Source: JANNXQ01 sp038238555 (GTDB lineage: Bacteria > Verrucomicrobiota > Verrucomicrobiia > Chthoniobacterales > Chthoniobacteraceae). Taken from it: 64,000 bases of DNA. Location: positions 1 through 64,000 of the forward strand of contig JBBRXP010000002.1 in NCBI GenBank assembly GCA_038238555.1, given 5' to 3'. Numbering within the stretch: position 1 is the first letter of the stretch; each line of letters starts with the position of its first letter. Shown one piece after another: positions 32,215-41,065 of this stretch. A program made the position numbers and the translations under genes. Under the pieces are notes generated by a model. The model made no database searches and was not told the origin of the DNA. It worked only from the letters and a program-made list of their open reading frames with translations.

Positions 32215-35200
32215 AGGTATTCGAGCAGGTCGTTGAGCTGCTGTGGCGTCATCGTTTTTTCCAAACCCTGCGGCATGAAGGAAATCTCGGAGGGCGCGAT
32301 GCTCTCGATGTCTGCGCGGGCGATGCGCGTCTCTTCCAGCGCGGGCGTGCGCAGGAAGACGGCGTCGGCGGTCTCTCGCGCGATGATTCCGTAGGCCGCG
32401 CCGCCGCGCTTGAGCTTGAGATTATACGCGCGAAAATCCGGCACGATGGTGGAGCTGGGAAAGACGATGGCCTCGAGCAGCGCGCGCGTGACGCGGATGC
32501 TGCCGATGCGCGAGAGATCGGGGCCGAGATGGCCGCCGCGTCCGTTCACGTCGTGGCAGATGGAGCACATGGCTTCCTTGGAAAAAAAGACCTGCTCGCC
32601 ACGATGCGCGTCGGCGGCGTTCGCGCTCATCTTCTCGCCGAGCTCGGCGAGATATTGCGCCTGCTGCGCGTGCGTTTGCTGGTGCTGATCGATCAGCGGT
32701 TTCGCGGCGGCGGCGATGTCGGGGTCGCGCAGAAAACGCTCGCCGTAAATTTGCTCGAGCTCATCGGCAGGCAGGGCACGCGCGCCGGGAGAGCGGAGCA
32801 ATGCTTTCGCGAGAGCGAGGCCCGTGGGTTTGTCGCTGGTCTTGTAAAATGCCTTCACCAGCAGCGGCAGCGTGAGCGGTCCGGCCTCGGCGACTTTGGT
32901 GATGAGTGTCTGGCGCTGTGCGGCGGTGAGCTTCGCTGTCCCGAGCGCGGTGGCGGCGGTCACGGGCAGCATAGGGTCGCCCGCGGCGGTCAACTGCGCG
33001 GTGAGCCGATCGAAGGCCGCCGCATCCACGATGGTGCGCGGCGCGAGGAGGGCGGTGGCGGCGAGGCGCACCTCAACGGCGGCCGCGTCGTTGTTGCCGA
33101 GTTCCGCGAGCAATTTGTCGAACTGCGTGAGGCCGCGCAGGCGCACGATGTTCAGCGCTTCGCGCTGCATGGCGGCGTCGTGGCCGCGCAGGATTTTTTC
33201 CAGCGCATCGAGCCACGCCGGCGGCGGCGGCTGCGCGCGCGAGCGGGCGAGCACGCGGAAAATTTCGCGGCGCGTGTCCGCCGGGGCGCTGGCATTGACG
33301 AGCGTCTCCGCGATGAACTGCTGCACGCGCCCGTCCGCGGCGGATCCGATCAGCGCCGTGACCAACGCCTCGAGTTGTGGCGCCTCGAGCCTCGGAGCGA
33401 GCACCCATTTCGCCGCGACGGTGACGAGTTCCTGCGCCCATGCGGGCCGGCGGCTGATGGCCTCCAGCACGGCGAGCCGCAGCGCGGGATCGTCGGCGCT
33501 CAGCAGCGGCGCGATGTGCTCGCGACTCAACTGCGCATTGGCGAGATATTGGAAGCTGTTTCCACGATGCGGATTGAGCAGGGAGTGACCGCGGCCCGTG
33601 AGCTGCGGCGCGGATTGCCCGGTGCCGTTCATTTGATCCAGCGCGATCAAAGCCGCGCGGCGCACGCGGGGATCGGCATCGCTCAAGGCGGGCAGCGTGG
33701 CATCGAACGCGCCGATTTGGATGAGCGCGTAGATGAGGCTGTGCTGGAGGAAGCTGTCGTCCGCGCCTCGGCGCAGACTTTGCAGCAGCGGCTGCACCGC
33801 CTCCGCATTGCCGATGCGGCCAAGCGCCTCGGCTGCTTTCCGGCGAATGGGCGCGGTGTCCTCCACCACGAGGCGCGTGAGCGCGGGCAGCGCCTCCGCA
33901 TCGCGCTCCACGCTCACGCAATGCGCCGCCACTTCACGCACCGCGGCGTCGCGGTGCTCGAGCGCCGCGCGCACTGCGGCACGCGCCTCCGTGGTGCCAA
34001 TGCGTGAGAGCGCATACACCGCTTCGCGGCGCATCCGCGAAGCCGATGCGTCCGCGCCGTTCACGATCTTCGTCAATTCTCCGACGGAAATCTGGCCGCG
34101 CTTCACCAGCTCCTCGACAGCACGCGCGGCGACCTGATGTCGCGCATCGCTCAACAAGCCCGCGAGCTTTTCCACCGGCAGCGACGGCCACGCGATCTTC
34201 TTCCCCCACGGATCGTCGAGCTTTGGCGCATCGCGGCGCCACACGCGATAGATGGCCCCGGTGACTTGCTCCTTCGCGATCTTTTGCGTGGGGCAGTCGT
34301 AGTTGAACCACGAGCCCATGTCGATCACCAGCAGACTGCCGTCCGCATCCTCGAGCACATCGGTGGGATGAAAGTCCCAATCGGTCGAGACCAGGAAGTC
34401 CGTGTTCTCGGAGGTGAGCCTCGCGCCGTCATGCTGGAGCGCGTGGCGTTGCAGACGGCGCACATTGAACTGCGTGGTGAGCAGCGTGCCGCGATAGTCC
34501 GCGCCGAAGTGCTCCGAGCGCAACCGCACCAGCCCGCACAACGCCGCCGGATACGCCGCGCTGAATCCCGCGATGGGCGTGAGCCACGGCCCGGTGCGCG
34601 GAAACTCCGCGATCGTCGGCTCGTCGGCTCGCGGATACACGCCGCCGTCGATGTATTGCAGCAGCATGTCGCCGGGATATTGGTCCATCGTCCCGCAGAG
34701 ATCGCCCGTCTCGGTGAAGGCCAGCTCCACCGTGTTATCGAACCCGCCGCCCGCGATGCGCTCGACGCCCGTGCCATCGAGACGGCAGCGCCACACACGC
34801 GCCGCGAGACCTTCGAGATGTTTTCCTTCCCGCGTCTCCACGCGATAACCATGCCGGCCCTGCGTCCAGTAAAGCCAGCCATCCGGCTGCAAAAATGGCC
34901 CGTGAATGTCGCAGCCATTGCCGGTGAAGCCAAACTTGCCCACCAACTCCTCGCGCTGATCGGCCACGCCATCGCCATCCGTGTCCGTGAGTTTCCAGAT
35001 GGCCGGATGCGACGCCGCATACACCGAGCCGCCGTGCCAGAGCACGCCCGATCCGAAGACCAGGCCATCGGCGAAGACCTTTCGCGTGTCGAACTTCCCA
35101 TCGCCATCGGTGTCCTCCAGCACGCTGATCTTCGCGAGCTTCATCGGCTCGATGGCCGTGCCCGGGAGATTTTTCCCCGTGCCCTCGGCCACATAGAGCC

Positions 35201-35375
35201 GGCCGCGATCGTCGAAGCACGCGAACTGTGGATACTTCAGCAGCGATTCCCCCGCCACCTTCTCCACCACCCAGCCCGGCGGCACATGGAAGCTGGCGGG
35301 CTCCGCGGCAACGGCGGAGCCCCACGACATCGCGCAGGCCAGCGCTTTCATCAGGAGATTCAGATTCGGTCTCAT
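32199..35375 (-). CDS. PVC-type membrane-bound dehydrogenase / HEAT / haem-c protein
   Basis: This 1058-residue secreted protein has three parts. Residues 1-410 form a beta-propeller of the PVC membrane-bound dehydrogenase family (ACFDDRGRLYVAEGTGKNLP, ISVLEDTDGDGKFDTRKVF). Residues 420-830 are HEAT/PBS-lyase-like helical repeats (APIRRKAAEALGRIGNAEAV). The C-terminal part is a cytochrome-c domain with C-S-I-C-H at about residue 937. The family probably oxidises sugars or alcohols in the periplasm and passes electrons through the haem. Start at MRPNLN, at the signal peptide. It ends with MPQGLEKTMTPQQLNDLLEY, the usual family tail. Confidence 0.9.
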   Translation of the reverse strand: MRPNLNLLMKALACAMSWGSAVAAEPASFHVPPGWVVEKVAGESLLKYPQFACFDDRGRLYVAEGTGKNLPGTAIEPMKLAKISVLEDTDGDGKFDTRKVFADGLVFGSGVLWHGGSVYAASHPAIWKLTDTDGDGVADQREELVGKFGFTGNGCDIHGPFLQPDGWLYWTQGRHGYRVETREGKHLEGLAARVWRCRLDGTGVERIAGGGFDNTVELAFTETGDLCGTMDQYPGDMLLQYIDGGVYPRADEPTIAEFPRTGPWLTPIAGFSAAYPAALCGLVRLRSEHFGADYRGTLLTTQFNVRRLQRHALQHDGARLTSENTDFLVSTDWDFHPTDVLEDADGSLLVIDMGSWFNYDCPTQKIAKEQVTGAIYRVWRRDAPKLDDPWGKKIAWPSLPVEKLAGLLSDARHQVAARAVEELVKRGQISVGELTKIVNGADASASRMRREAVYALSRIGTTEARAAVRAALEHRDAAVREVAAHCVSVERDAEALPALTRLVVEDTAPIRRKAAEALGRIGNAEAVQPLLQSLRRGADDSFLQHSLIYALIQIGAFDATLPALSDADPRVRRAALIALDQMNGTGQSAPQLTGRGHSLLNPHRGNSFQYLANAQLSREHIAPLLSADDPALRLAVLEAISRRPAWAQELVTVAAKWVLAPRLEAPQLEALVTALIGSAADGRVQQFIAETLVNASAPADTRREIFRVLARSRAQPPPPAWLDALEKILRGHDAAMQREALNIVRLRGLTQFDKLLAELGNNDAAAVEVRLAATALLAPRTIVDAAAFDRLTAQLTAAGDPMLPVTAATALGTAKLTAAQRQTLITKVAEAGPLTLPLLVKAFYKTSDKPTGLALAKALLRSPGARALPADELEQIYGERFLRDPDIAAAAKPLIDQHQQTHAQQAQYLAELGEKMSANAADAHRGEQVFFSKEAMCSICHDVNGRGGHLGPDLSRIGSIRVTRALLEAIVFPSSTIVPDFRAYNLKLKRGGAAYGIIARETADAVFLRTPALEETRIARADIESIAPSEISFMPQGLEKTMTPQQLNDLLEYLYSLK

Positions 35376-35400
35376 ATTTCGTTTTCGACCATCACGCCCC

Positions 35401-35451
35401 GGCTGACAAAAAATTGACCGGCAAAAAATCTGAAGCCATTTTCTGTCAGCC
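35401..35451. repeat. Long-stem hairpin (GGCTGACA type)
   Basis: GGCTGACAAAAAAT at 35401-35414 pairs with ATTTTCTGTCAGCC at 35438-35451 (13 of 14 pairs, 23-base loop). It lies in the 96-base gap between two minus-strand genes, just upstream of the dehydrogenase start. The motif TCTGTCA is repeated at 35442 and 35457. It could be a repeat element or a terminator for the ceramidase-like gene. Confidence 0.5.
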
Positions 35452-35471
35452 AATATTCTGTCATCCGACGA

Positions 35472-36827
35472 CTAACGCGCGACCTCCAGCAACTTCTTCA
35501 TCGCGCCCATGAGCACCGGCTCCACCTCGGGGGCGACACTCGAGGCGTTGGCGCTGGTTTCATATCCGCCCTCGGGGTAGGCGGCGGCGGTGCCGATGTA
35601 GCCGGGGCCGTAGTCGCCGTAAGCGGCCATCATCACATGCAGGTCGGGGCGCATGGCTTTGGCGGCGAGCTGATATTCGACGAAGAGCTCGCCGGGCAGG
35701 TGCAACATGCGCGTGCCGCCGAGGCGCAGGCAGGTGATATCGATCTGGTGCCCGGCTTTCACGCGACGCACAAAAGCGAGTTGATCGGCAAAGGAGATGG
35801 TGCCTTTGGGCGCAGTGGCTTTGAGCTTCGCGATGAGGTCGGCCTCGTCCAAATGCGGCGCGAGCGGCAGGCTCACGGGCATGCTGCTCCAGCCGATGTC
35901 GGCGGCGGTGAGCGGGAGCCTGGCGGTCTTTTCGAAGGCTTCGCGCATTCCGTTGGCGAGGCGCGTGGCCAGGCGGATGCGGTTGGGCTGCGTGCCGTCG
36001 TTGTATTTGCCGGCGGCGACATTTCCGCCCGCGCCGTTGAAATGAACATGCAGCGCCGCATTCACATCCTGCCCGCGAATGAAGCGCGCGATGCCGGGGA
36101 AGTCGGGGCTCGGAATGCCGAGCCGGTAATAACTCTGGGGATGACAAGCGTAGGCGCTCAGCAAGGCCACGGGCTGCTCGCCATTCCAAAAGCTGAGCAG
36201 CGATACGACGGGATCGATGAGCCCCTCGGGCAGCGCGATGAGCTCCGCGACTTTGCAACTGCTGCCGCGCATGCTTCCCACCTTGCCATCCGCGCGACGC
36301 TGCACGCGCCGGTTCGATGCGACCTCCTTCACGATGGCCTCGCCGTAGCCATAGTGCGTGACTCGCTGCGCATGCGGCAGGGCGGCGCGGATCGCATCGG
36401 CGGAGCGCTGGATGACTTGCCGGTGAAAGGCGCCGTCGAAGCGCGTGTAACCGGGCACGCCGAGCTCGTTGATGAGTTTCTCCGCCGTGAAGTCGCAGCA
36501 TGGCGCGTCGTGCTGATGCAGAGCGTGCACCGCCACGCGCGCCGGCACGGTGCCGGCCGCCTTGGCGAGTTCGGAGCGGAAGGCATAGTGGCCTTCATTG
36601 GCGATGCCGATCCAGTCCACGGCGCAGAGCACGATGGGCTGCTCGGCGCCGAGGATCACGACACCACGACAGCGCAGAGTGAGCTCGTCGATGCGCTTGA
36701 CCGGATCATAAGCCATCGCGGAACCGAGCGGCGGCGTGGCATCGACATCGAAAGTGGCGAGCGTGATCGTGCTTTGCGCGAGCGCGGCCAGCGGCAGCGC
36801 GATGAGCGCGATGAGGAGTTGTTTCAT
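35472..36827 (-). CDS. Neutral ceramidase-like secreted protein
   Basis: This 451-residue protein starts MKQLLIALIALPLAALAQST, a signal peptide. It contains AVDWIGIANEGHYAFRSELA and VHALHQHDAPCCDF, in which H-x-H is the expected zinc-binding pair of neutral/alkaline ceramidases, and later SAYACHPQSYYRLG and HFNGAGGNVAAGKYND. Such proteins in PVC genomes sit beside sulfatases and PSD1 genes and probably hydrolyse an amide or ester in a glycoconjugate; true ceramidase activity is not established. The 3' end is in the same direction as the dehydrogenase gene, 97 bases upstream of it. Confidence 0.75.
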   Translation of the reverse strand: MKQLLIALIALPLAALAQSTITLATFDVDATPPLGSAMAYDPVKRIDELTLRCRGVVILGAEQPIVLCAVDWIGIANEGHYAFRSELAKAAGTVPARVAVHALHQHDAPCCDFTAEKLINELGVPGYTRFDGAFHRQVIQRSADAIRAALPHAQRVTHYGYGEAIVKEVASNRRVQRRADGKVGSMRGSSCKVAELIALPEGLIDPVVSLLSFWNGEQPVALLSAYACHPQSYYRLGIPSPDFPGIARFIRGQDVNAALHVHFNGAGGNVAAGKYNDGTQPNRIRLATRLANGMREAFEKTARLPLTAADIGWSSMPVSLPLAPHLDEADLIAKLKATAPKGTISFADQLAFVRRVKAGHQIDITCLRLGGTRMLHLPGELFVEYQLAAKAMRPDLHVMMAAYGDYGPGYIGTAAAYPEGGYETSANASSVAPEVEPVLMGAMKKLLEVAR

Positions 36828-36861
36828 GGAATGAGCGATGGCGGCTGGAGTTGAGGGAAAG

Positions 36862-36945
36862 ATGATCATTTTGAGTTCTTCGATGAAGGTCAGCAAGTCC
36901 GCCATCTCCTGCACGCTCATGCCGGTCTCGAGTCCCTCGCGGCAG
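36862..36945 (-). pseudogene. Relic of a PVC haem-c protein C-terminus
   Basis: The minus strand reads GLETGMSVQEMADLLTFIEE, which matches the tail of PVC membrane-bound dehydrogenase/haem proteins (compare GLEKTMTPQQLNDLLEYLYS in the intact gene at 32.2 kb). No further part of that gene is present. It lies between the ceramidase-like gene and the two-hairpin repeat copy B, so another gene of the family was once here. Confidence 0.55.
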
Positions 36946-36970
36946 CGGGCCGCCGCAAAAAAGCGAAGAT

Positions 36971-37015
36971 CCGGTGGCTTGCGCCACCGGCTAATTTCCG
37001 AAGCGCCTCCGGCGC
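36971..37015. repeat. Two-hairpin repeat, copy B
   Basis: First hairpin: CCGGTGGC (36971-36978), loop TTGC, GCCACCGG (36983-36990). Linker CTAATTTCC at 36991-36999. Second hairpin: GCGCC (37003-37007), loop TCC, GGCGC (37011-37015). The first hairpin, the linker and the TCC loop are identical to copy C at 58.2 kb, while the second stem differs but still pairs. Confidence 0.85.
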
Positions 37016-37101
37016 GTCCAGCACGATAAAAGCAGTTTAGTCTATCTTCCACCTTCTCAGTAGGAGCTACCTTTTCGACTCCCACCTGCCAGCCTCCCAC
37101 C

Positions 37102-38493
37102 ATGCTGAAATCATTCATCTGCTCCGCCGTCCTCTTCGCCGCTGCCTTCGCGCAAGGTGCCGAATCGCGCGCGCAACCCAATGTGCTCTTCCTGCTCGCC
37201 GACGATCTCGGCTGGGGCGACCTCTCTTCGCACGGGAGCACTTTCATCAAGACGCCGAACCTCGACGCGCTCGCGAAACAGGGGACGGACTTTCATCAGT
37301 TCAACGTCGCGAGCCCGGTCTGTTCGCCCAGCCGCGTGGGCTTCATGACGGGGCAGTTTCCGGCGCGCTTCGGTGTGCGCACCGCGATCAGCAGCATCGC
37401 CAACAACGTCATGCTGAATCAAGTGGACTGGCTCGATGCGAAGGCCGTCACGCTGCCGCGATTGCTCCAGGGTGCGGGCTACGCCACCGGGCACTTCGGC
37501 AAGTGGCACCTCCAAAGCGGGCAGGCCGATGATGCGCCCCTGCCCGCGGCTTACAGTGTGGAGGAATGCGCGCTCTTCCCCGGCACCGCGCATCCCCACG
37601 CGCCGCAGTTGCTCTCCAATCACGACATCTGGGATGCTGCGGTGGACTTTCTGCGGCGGCATCGCGAGCAGCCATTCTATCTCAATGTGTGGATGCACGA
37701 GACGCATGTCGCGCATCGTCCGTCACCCGAATCCCTGCAGGAGAATGCGCAGCTCGACGAGCGCCAGCGCATCTACGCCGCGGTCGCCACGGATGCGGAT
37801 CGCGGCGTGGGAAAAATTCTCGCGGCGCTCAAAGAACTCGGGCTCGAAGAAAACACGCTGGTCATTTTCTCCAGCGACAACGGCCCCGAAAATACGAATC
37901 CGACGAAGCAGATGCGCGACGGCTACGGCGCCTACTACAGCGTCGGCGAGACGGGCGGAAAGAAGGGCCGCAAACGCAGTCTGCACGAGGGCGGGATCAG
38001 CACGCCCTTCCTCGTGCGCTGGCCCGGCCATGTGCCCGCCGGCCGCGTGGACGAGACGACCGCGATCGGCGCGGTCGATTTGCTGCCCACCGTGTGCGAG
38101 GCGGCCGGCGTGAAGTTGCCGGCGAATTACGCGGGCGATGGCGAGAGCATGCTCGCCGCTTTCGCCGGCCAGGAAATGCGGCGGATCAAGCCGCTCTTTT
38201 GTGATTGGACCCGCACCAATCGCCCGCCCACGAACTGGCCGCGCTGGAGCATTCACGATGGCGAGTGGAAGCTGCTCACCGACGATGGCCGGCGCGCGGA
38301 GCTGTATCGTCTCGCCGACGACCGCGCAGAGACCGCCGATCTCGCGAGCGCCCATCCCGAGATCGTCCAGCAACTGACCGCGAAGCTGGAGGCTTGGAAA
38401 GCGACGCTGCCAAAAGAATTGCCCGCGGACTGTCTCAGCAAAAAACGCCAGCGCGGCGCGGCTTCCAAAGCGGCGCCGAAGACAGACGATTAA
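37102..38493 (+). CDS. Secreted sulfatase, arylsulfatase type
   Basis: This 463-residue protein has a signal peptide, NVLFLLADDLGWGDLSSHGS (metal ligands D34-D35), active-site C74-S-P-S-R, HFGKWHLQ and VIFSSDNGPENTNPTK. All catalytic residues are present. The sequence is nearest to the arylsulfatase A/GALNS branch but the substrate is unknown. The gene for a second sulfatase begins 21 bases after its stop, so they form a pair. The tail is lysine-rich (KKRQRGAASKAAPKTDD), as in other PVC sulfatases. Confidence 0.9.
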   Translation: MLKSFICSAVLFAAAFAQGAESRAQPNVLFLLADDLGWGDLSSHGSTFIKTPNLDALAKQGTDFHQFNVASPVCSPSRVGFMTGQFPARFGVRTAISSIANNVMLNQVDWLDAKAVTLPRLLQGAGYATGHFGKWHLQSGQADDAPLPAAYSVEECALFPGTAHPHAPQLLSNHDIWDAAVDFLRRHREQPFYLNVWMHETHVAHRPSPESLQENAQLDERQRIYAAVATDADRGVGKILAALKELGLEENTLVIFSSDNGPENTNPTKQMRDGYGAYYSVGETGGKKGRKRSLHEGGISTPFLVRWPGHVPAGRVDETTAIGAVDLLPTVCEAAGVKLPANYAGDGESMLAAFAGQEMRRIKPLFCDWTRTNRPPTNWPRWSIHDGEWKLLTDDGRRAELYRLADDRAETADLASAHPEIVQQLTAKLEAWKATLPKELPADCLSKKRQRGAASKAAPKTDD

Positions 38494-38514
38494 GAATCTT
38501 CCCTCCACTCGCTC

Positions 38515-39918
38515 ATGCGCCTTTTTCTCGCACTGCTGCTGCTTGTCGCGTCCGTGCTCGCGGTGGAAACCGCGCCGCGTCCGAACATCCTCTTCCTCCT
38601 CGCCGACGACGTGCGCTGGGACGATCTCGGATGCACGGGACATCCGTTTTCGCGGACGCCGCAGCTCGATCGCATCGCACGCGAAGGCGTGAAATTCCGC
38701 AACGCCTTTGCGACCACGCCGCTGTGTTCGCCGAGCCGCGCGAGTTTTCTCACCGGGCTTTATCCGCACGCGCACAGCATCACCGACAACACCGATCGCA
38801 GTGCGGCCAGCCACCAGCTCGCGACCTTTCCGCAGGCGCTCCAGCGCGCCGGTTATGAGACCGCGTTCATCGGCAAATGGCACATGGGCAATGACGATTC
38901 GCGCCGACCTGGATTCGATCATTGGATTTGCCTCAAAGGACAAGGCTCGACCTTCGACCCCGAGCTGAATGTGGATGGCGAGGCGGTGCGCACGAAAGGC
39001 TACGTCACCGACATTCTCAGCGAGCGCGCCGTCGCGTTCGTGCAGCGGCCGCGGGAGAAACCATTCCTGCTCTACCTCGCGCACAAGGCGGTGCATCCCG
39101 AAGCTGGGCAGCGCGCCGACGGCACCCTGACCGATCCGGGCGCATCGAACTTCATTCCCGCCGAGCGCCACAAGAATCTCTACGCGGGTGTGACGATCCC
39201 GCGCCGGCCCAACGCGGCCGACACGCTCGCAGGCAAGCCCGCGCTGCGCCGCGACATCCCCGGCCTGCCGCCGCTCGGTCCGGCGACCGGCTCGAGCGAT
39301 GAAACCATCCTCGGCCGGCTGCGGATGCTCGCGGCCGTGGACGAGAGCACCGGCGATCTTTTTCGCGCGCTCGCCGCGACCGGCCAGCTCGACCGCACGC
39401 TGATTATTTTCACGAGCGACCACGGATATTTTTACGGTGAGCACGGATTGAGCGTCGAGCGCCGGCTCGCTTACGAGGAAGGCATTCGCATTCCGTTGCT
39501 GATGCGTTTCCCGCCGCTCATCGCGCCCGGTTCCGTGCGCGACCAGATGGTGCTGAGCCTCGACCTCGCGCCGACGCTGCTCGCGCTCGCGGGCGCGCCG
39601 GCCCCGACGGGGCTGCACGGACACTCGCTTGTTCCGCTGCTCGAGCGCGACGGCCCCGGCGTGCGCGAGGCGTTTTTAATCGAGCATTTTTCCGACAACG
39701 TCTTCCCGCGCGTGGCGCAGATGGGTTATCGCGCGGTGCGCACCGACCGCTGGAAATTCATCCACTACACCGACCTCGCCGACATGGATGAGTTGTATGA
39801 CCTGCGCGCCGATCCCTACGAAATGAAGAACCTCATCACCGACCCGAGCGCGGCTGGCGACTTGCAGCGAATGCGCGACGAACTTGCGCGGCGGTGGCGG
39901 GCCACGGGCGGCAAATAA
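38515..39918 (+). CDS. Secreted sulfatase
   Basis: This 467-residue protein has a signal peptide, NILFLLADDVRWDDLGCTGH, active-site C71-S-P-S-R, AFIGKWHMGNDDSRRPGFDH and IIFTSDHGYFYGEHGLSVER. The last, with Asp-His and a G-E-H-G, is typical of the choline-sulfatase/heparan-like branch that cleaves unsubstituted glycan sulfates. Catalytic residues are complete. The C-terminus (DLRADPYEMKNLITDPS) is normal. It starts 21 bases after the preceding sulfatase, so the pair is likely co-transcribed and acts on the same polymer. Confidence 0.9.
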   Translation: MRLFLALLLLVASVLAVETAPRPNILFLLADDVRWDDLGCTGHPFSRTPQLDRIAREGVKFRNAFATTPLCSPSRASFLTGLYPHAHSITDNTDRSAASHQLATFPQALQRAGYETAFIGKWHMGNDDSRRPGFDHWICLKGQGSTFDPELNVDGEAVRTKGYVTDILSERAVAFVQRPREKPFLLYLAHKAVHPEAGQRADGTLTDPGASNFIPAERHKNLYAGVTIPRRPNAADTLAGKPALRRDIPGLPPLGPATGSSDETILGRLRMLAAVDESTGDLFRALAATGQLDRTLIIFTSDHGYFYGEHGLSVERRLAYEEGIRIPLLMRFPPLIAPGSVRDQMVLSLDLAPTLLALAGAPAPTGLHGHSLVPLLERDGPGVREAFLIEHFSDNVFPRVAQMGYRAVRTDRWKFIHYTDLADMDELYDLRADPYEMKNLITDPSAAGDLQRMRDELARRWRATGGK

Positions 39919-39965
39919 AATCCGCGCGCCATGACCGCATCCCAAACGAATTGGAGATAACGGGA

Positions 39966-41056
39966 ATGGGGACAATGAAATTGAAGGGTGGGGGATCACC
40001 ATATCCCATTGCTTTGTCCCCCTTCCTTGTCCTCGGTCCCTTCGTTGCGCTGCTTTCCTTCGTGACGCTGCACGCGCGGCCGCCGGGCGCCGAACTCGAA
40101 TCGGTGAAAAAAATCTGGGATCGCGCGCCGCACAACGGCTTTACGGACCTCATCCGTTTCCACGATCAATTCTTTTGCTGCCTCCGCGAAGGGCTCGATC
40201 ATGTCGGCGGCGATGGCGTCATCCGCATTCTCGCTTCCAAGGATGGCGACGTGTGGGAGGACTGCGCGGGAGTCGCGGAGCAAGGCGTGGATTTGCGCGA
40301 GTCGAAGTTGGAGATTTCGCCGGATGGCCAGCAACTTTACCTGCTCTGCGGCGGGTCGATCTACGACGGCGGCCATGAGCTCAAAGGCCGCCGCACCCGG
40401 TGCGCGACTTCGCCCGACGGGAAAGTGTGGACGCCGACGCGCAAACTTTTGGGCGAGGGCGACTGGCTCTGGCGCGTCGCGTTCAATCCAGCGGACAAAA
40501 AATTCTACGGCATGGCCGACAACATTTACCCGGCCACTGGCGGCCCGAAACCGGAGGACGAGTGGACGCTGAAACTCTACTCGAGCGGCGATGGCGATGA
40601 GTGGCAGTACCTCGCCACGCTGCCCGTCACCGGCCAGCCGAACCAGCCCACGCTGCGCTTCCTTCGCGACGGTCGCACGATGGCGCTCGTGCGGCGCAAC
40701 ACCGAAGACAAAGGCGGCGTCATCGGTGTCGCGCGCGTGCCGTATAGCGAGTGGCAATGGACGAAAACCGCAGCGCGCATCTCCGGCCCGAACTTTATCG
40801 AACTGCCTGACGGAAGGCTCGTCGCCGGCGCGCGCAGCTTTGGAAAAAAAGCTGCCGACAACCGCATGCTCCTCTCGACGATGACCTCCACCAGCCTCAC
40901 GCCTTTGCTCGAACTGCCGAGCAACGGCAGCGACGTCGGCTATCCCGGCTCGTGTGGCACGAGGGTCTGCTTTGGGTGAGCTACAATTCATCGCACGAAG
41001 GCAAGACCTGCATTTATCTGGCGAAGGTGCGGCTGCCCCGCGTGCCGGCCAAATAG
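39966..41056 (+). pseudogene. Sialidase/BNR-type secreted protein, 3' frameshift
   Basis: From MGTMKLKGGGSPYP the frame has a hydrophobic segment (ALSPFLVLGPFVALLSFVTL), then a beta-propeller with sialidase-like blades: FTDLIRFHDQFFCCLREG, GVIRILASKDGDVWEDCAG, and RTRCATSPDGKVWTPTRKLL. Near 40949 one base appears to be missing: the frame runs into CGTRVCFG and a stop (40979), whereas the neighbouring frame reads LVWHEGLLWVSYNSSHEGKT and IYLAKVRLP to a stop at 41056, restoring the final blade. The 5' end is uncertain: the DNA at 39966-40070 is repetitive, and the N-terminus may be shorter. Function may be glycan binding or hydrolysis. Confidence 0.7.
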
Positions 41057-41065
41057 ATTGAAGCC

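Noticed and set aside
31944..34007. A 687-codon open frame on the plus strand
   Set aside because: It runs opposite the HEAT/haem-c gene and is Arg/Gly-rich shadow sequence; the minus strand has complete domain structure.
39975..40070. Repetitive CTTTGTC/CCTTG-like stretch as another 7-bp tract
   Set aside because: The periodicity is not consistent over more than two units, so it was not counted with the heptamer tracts.
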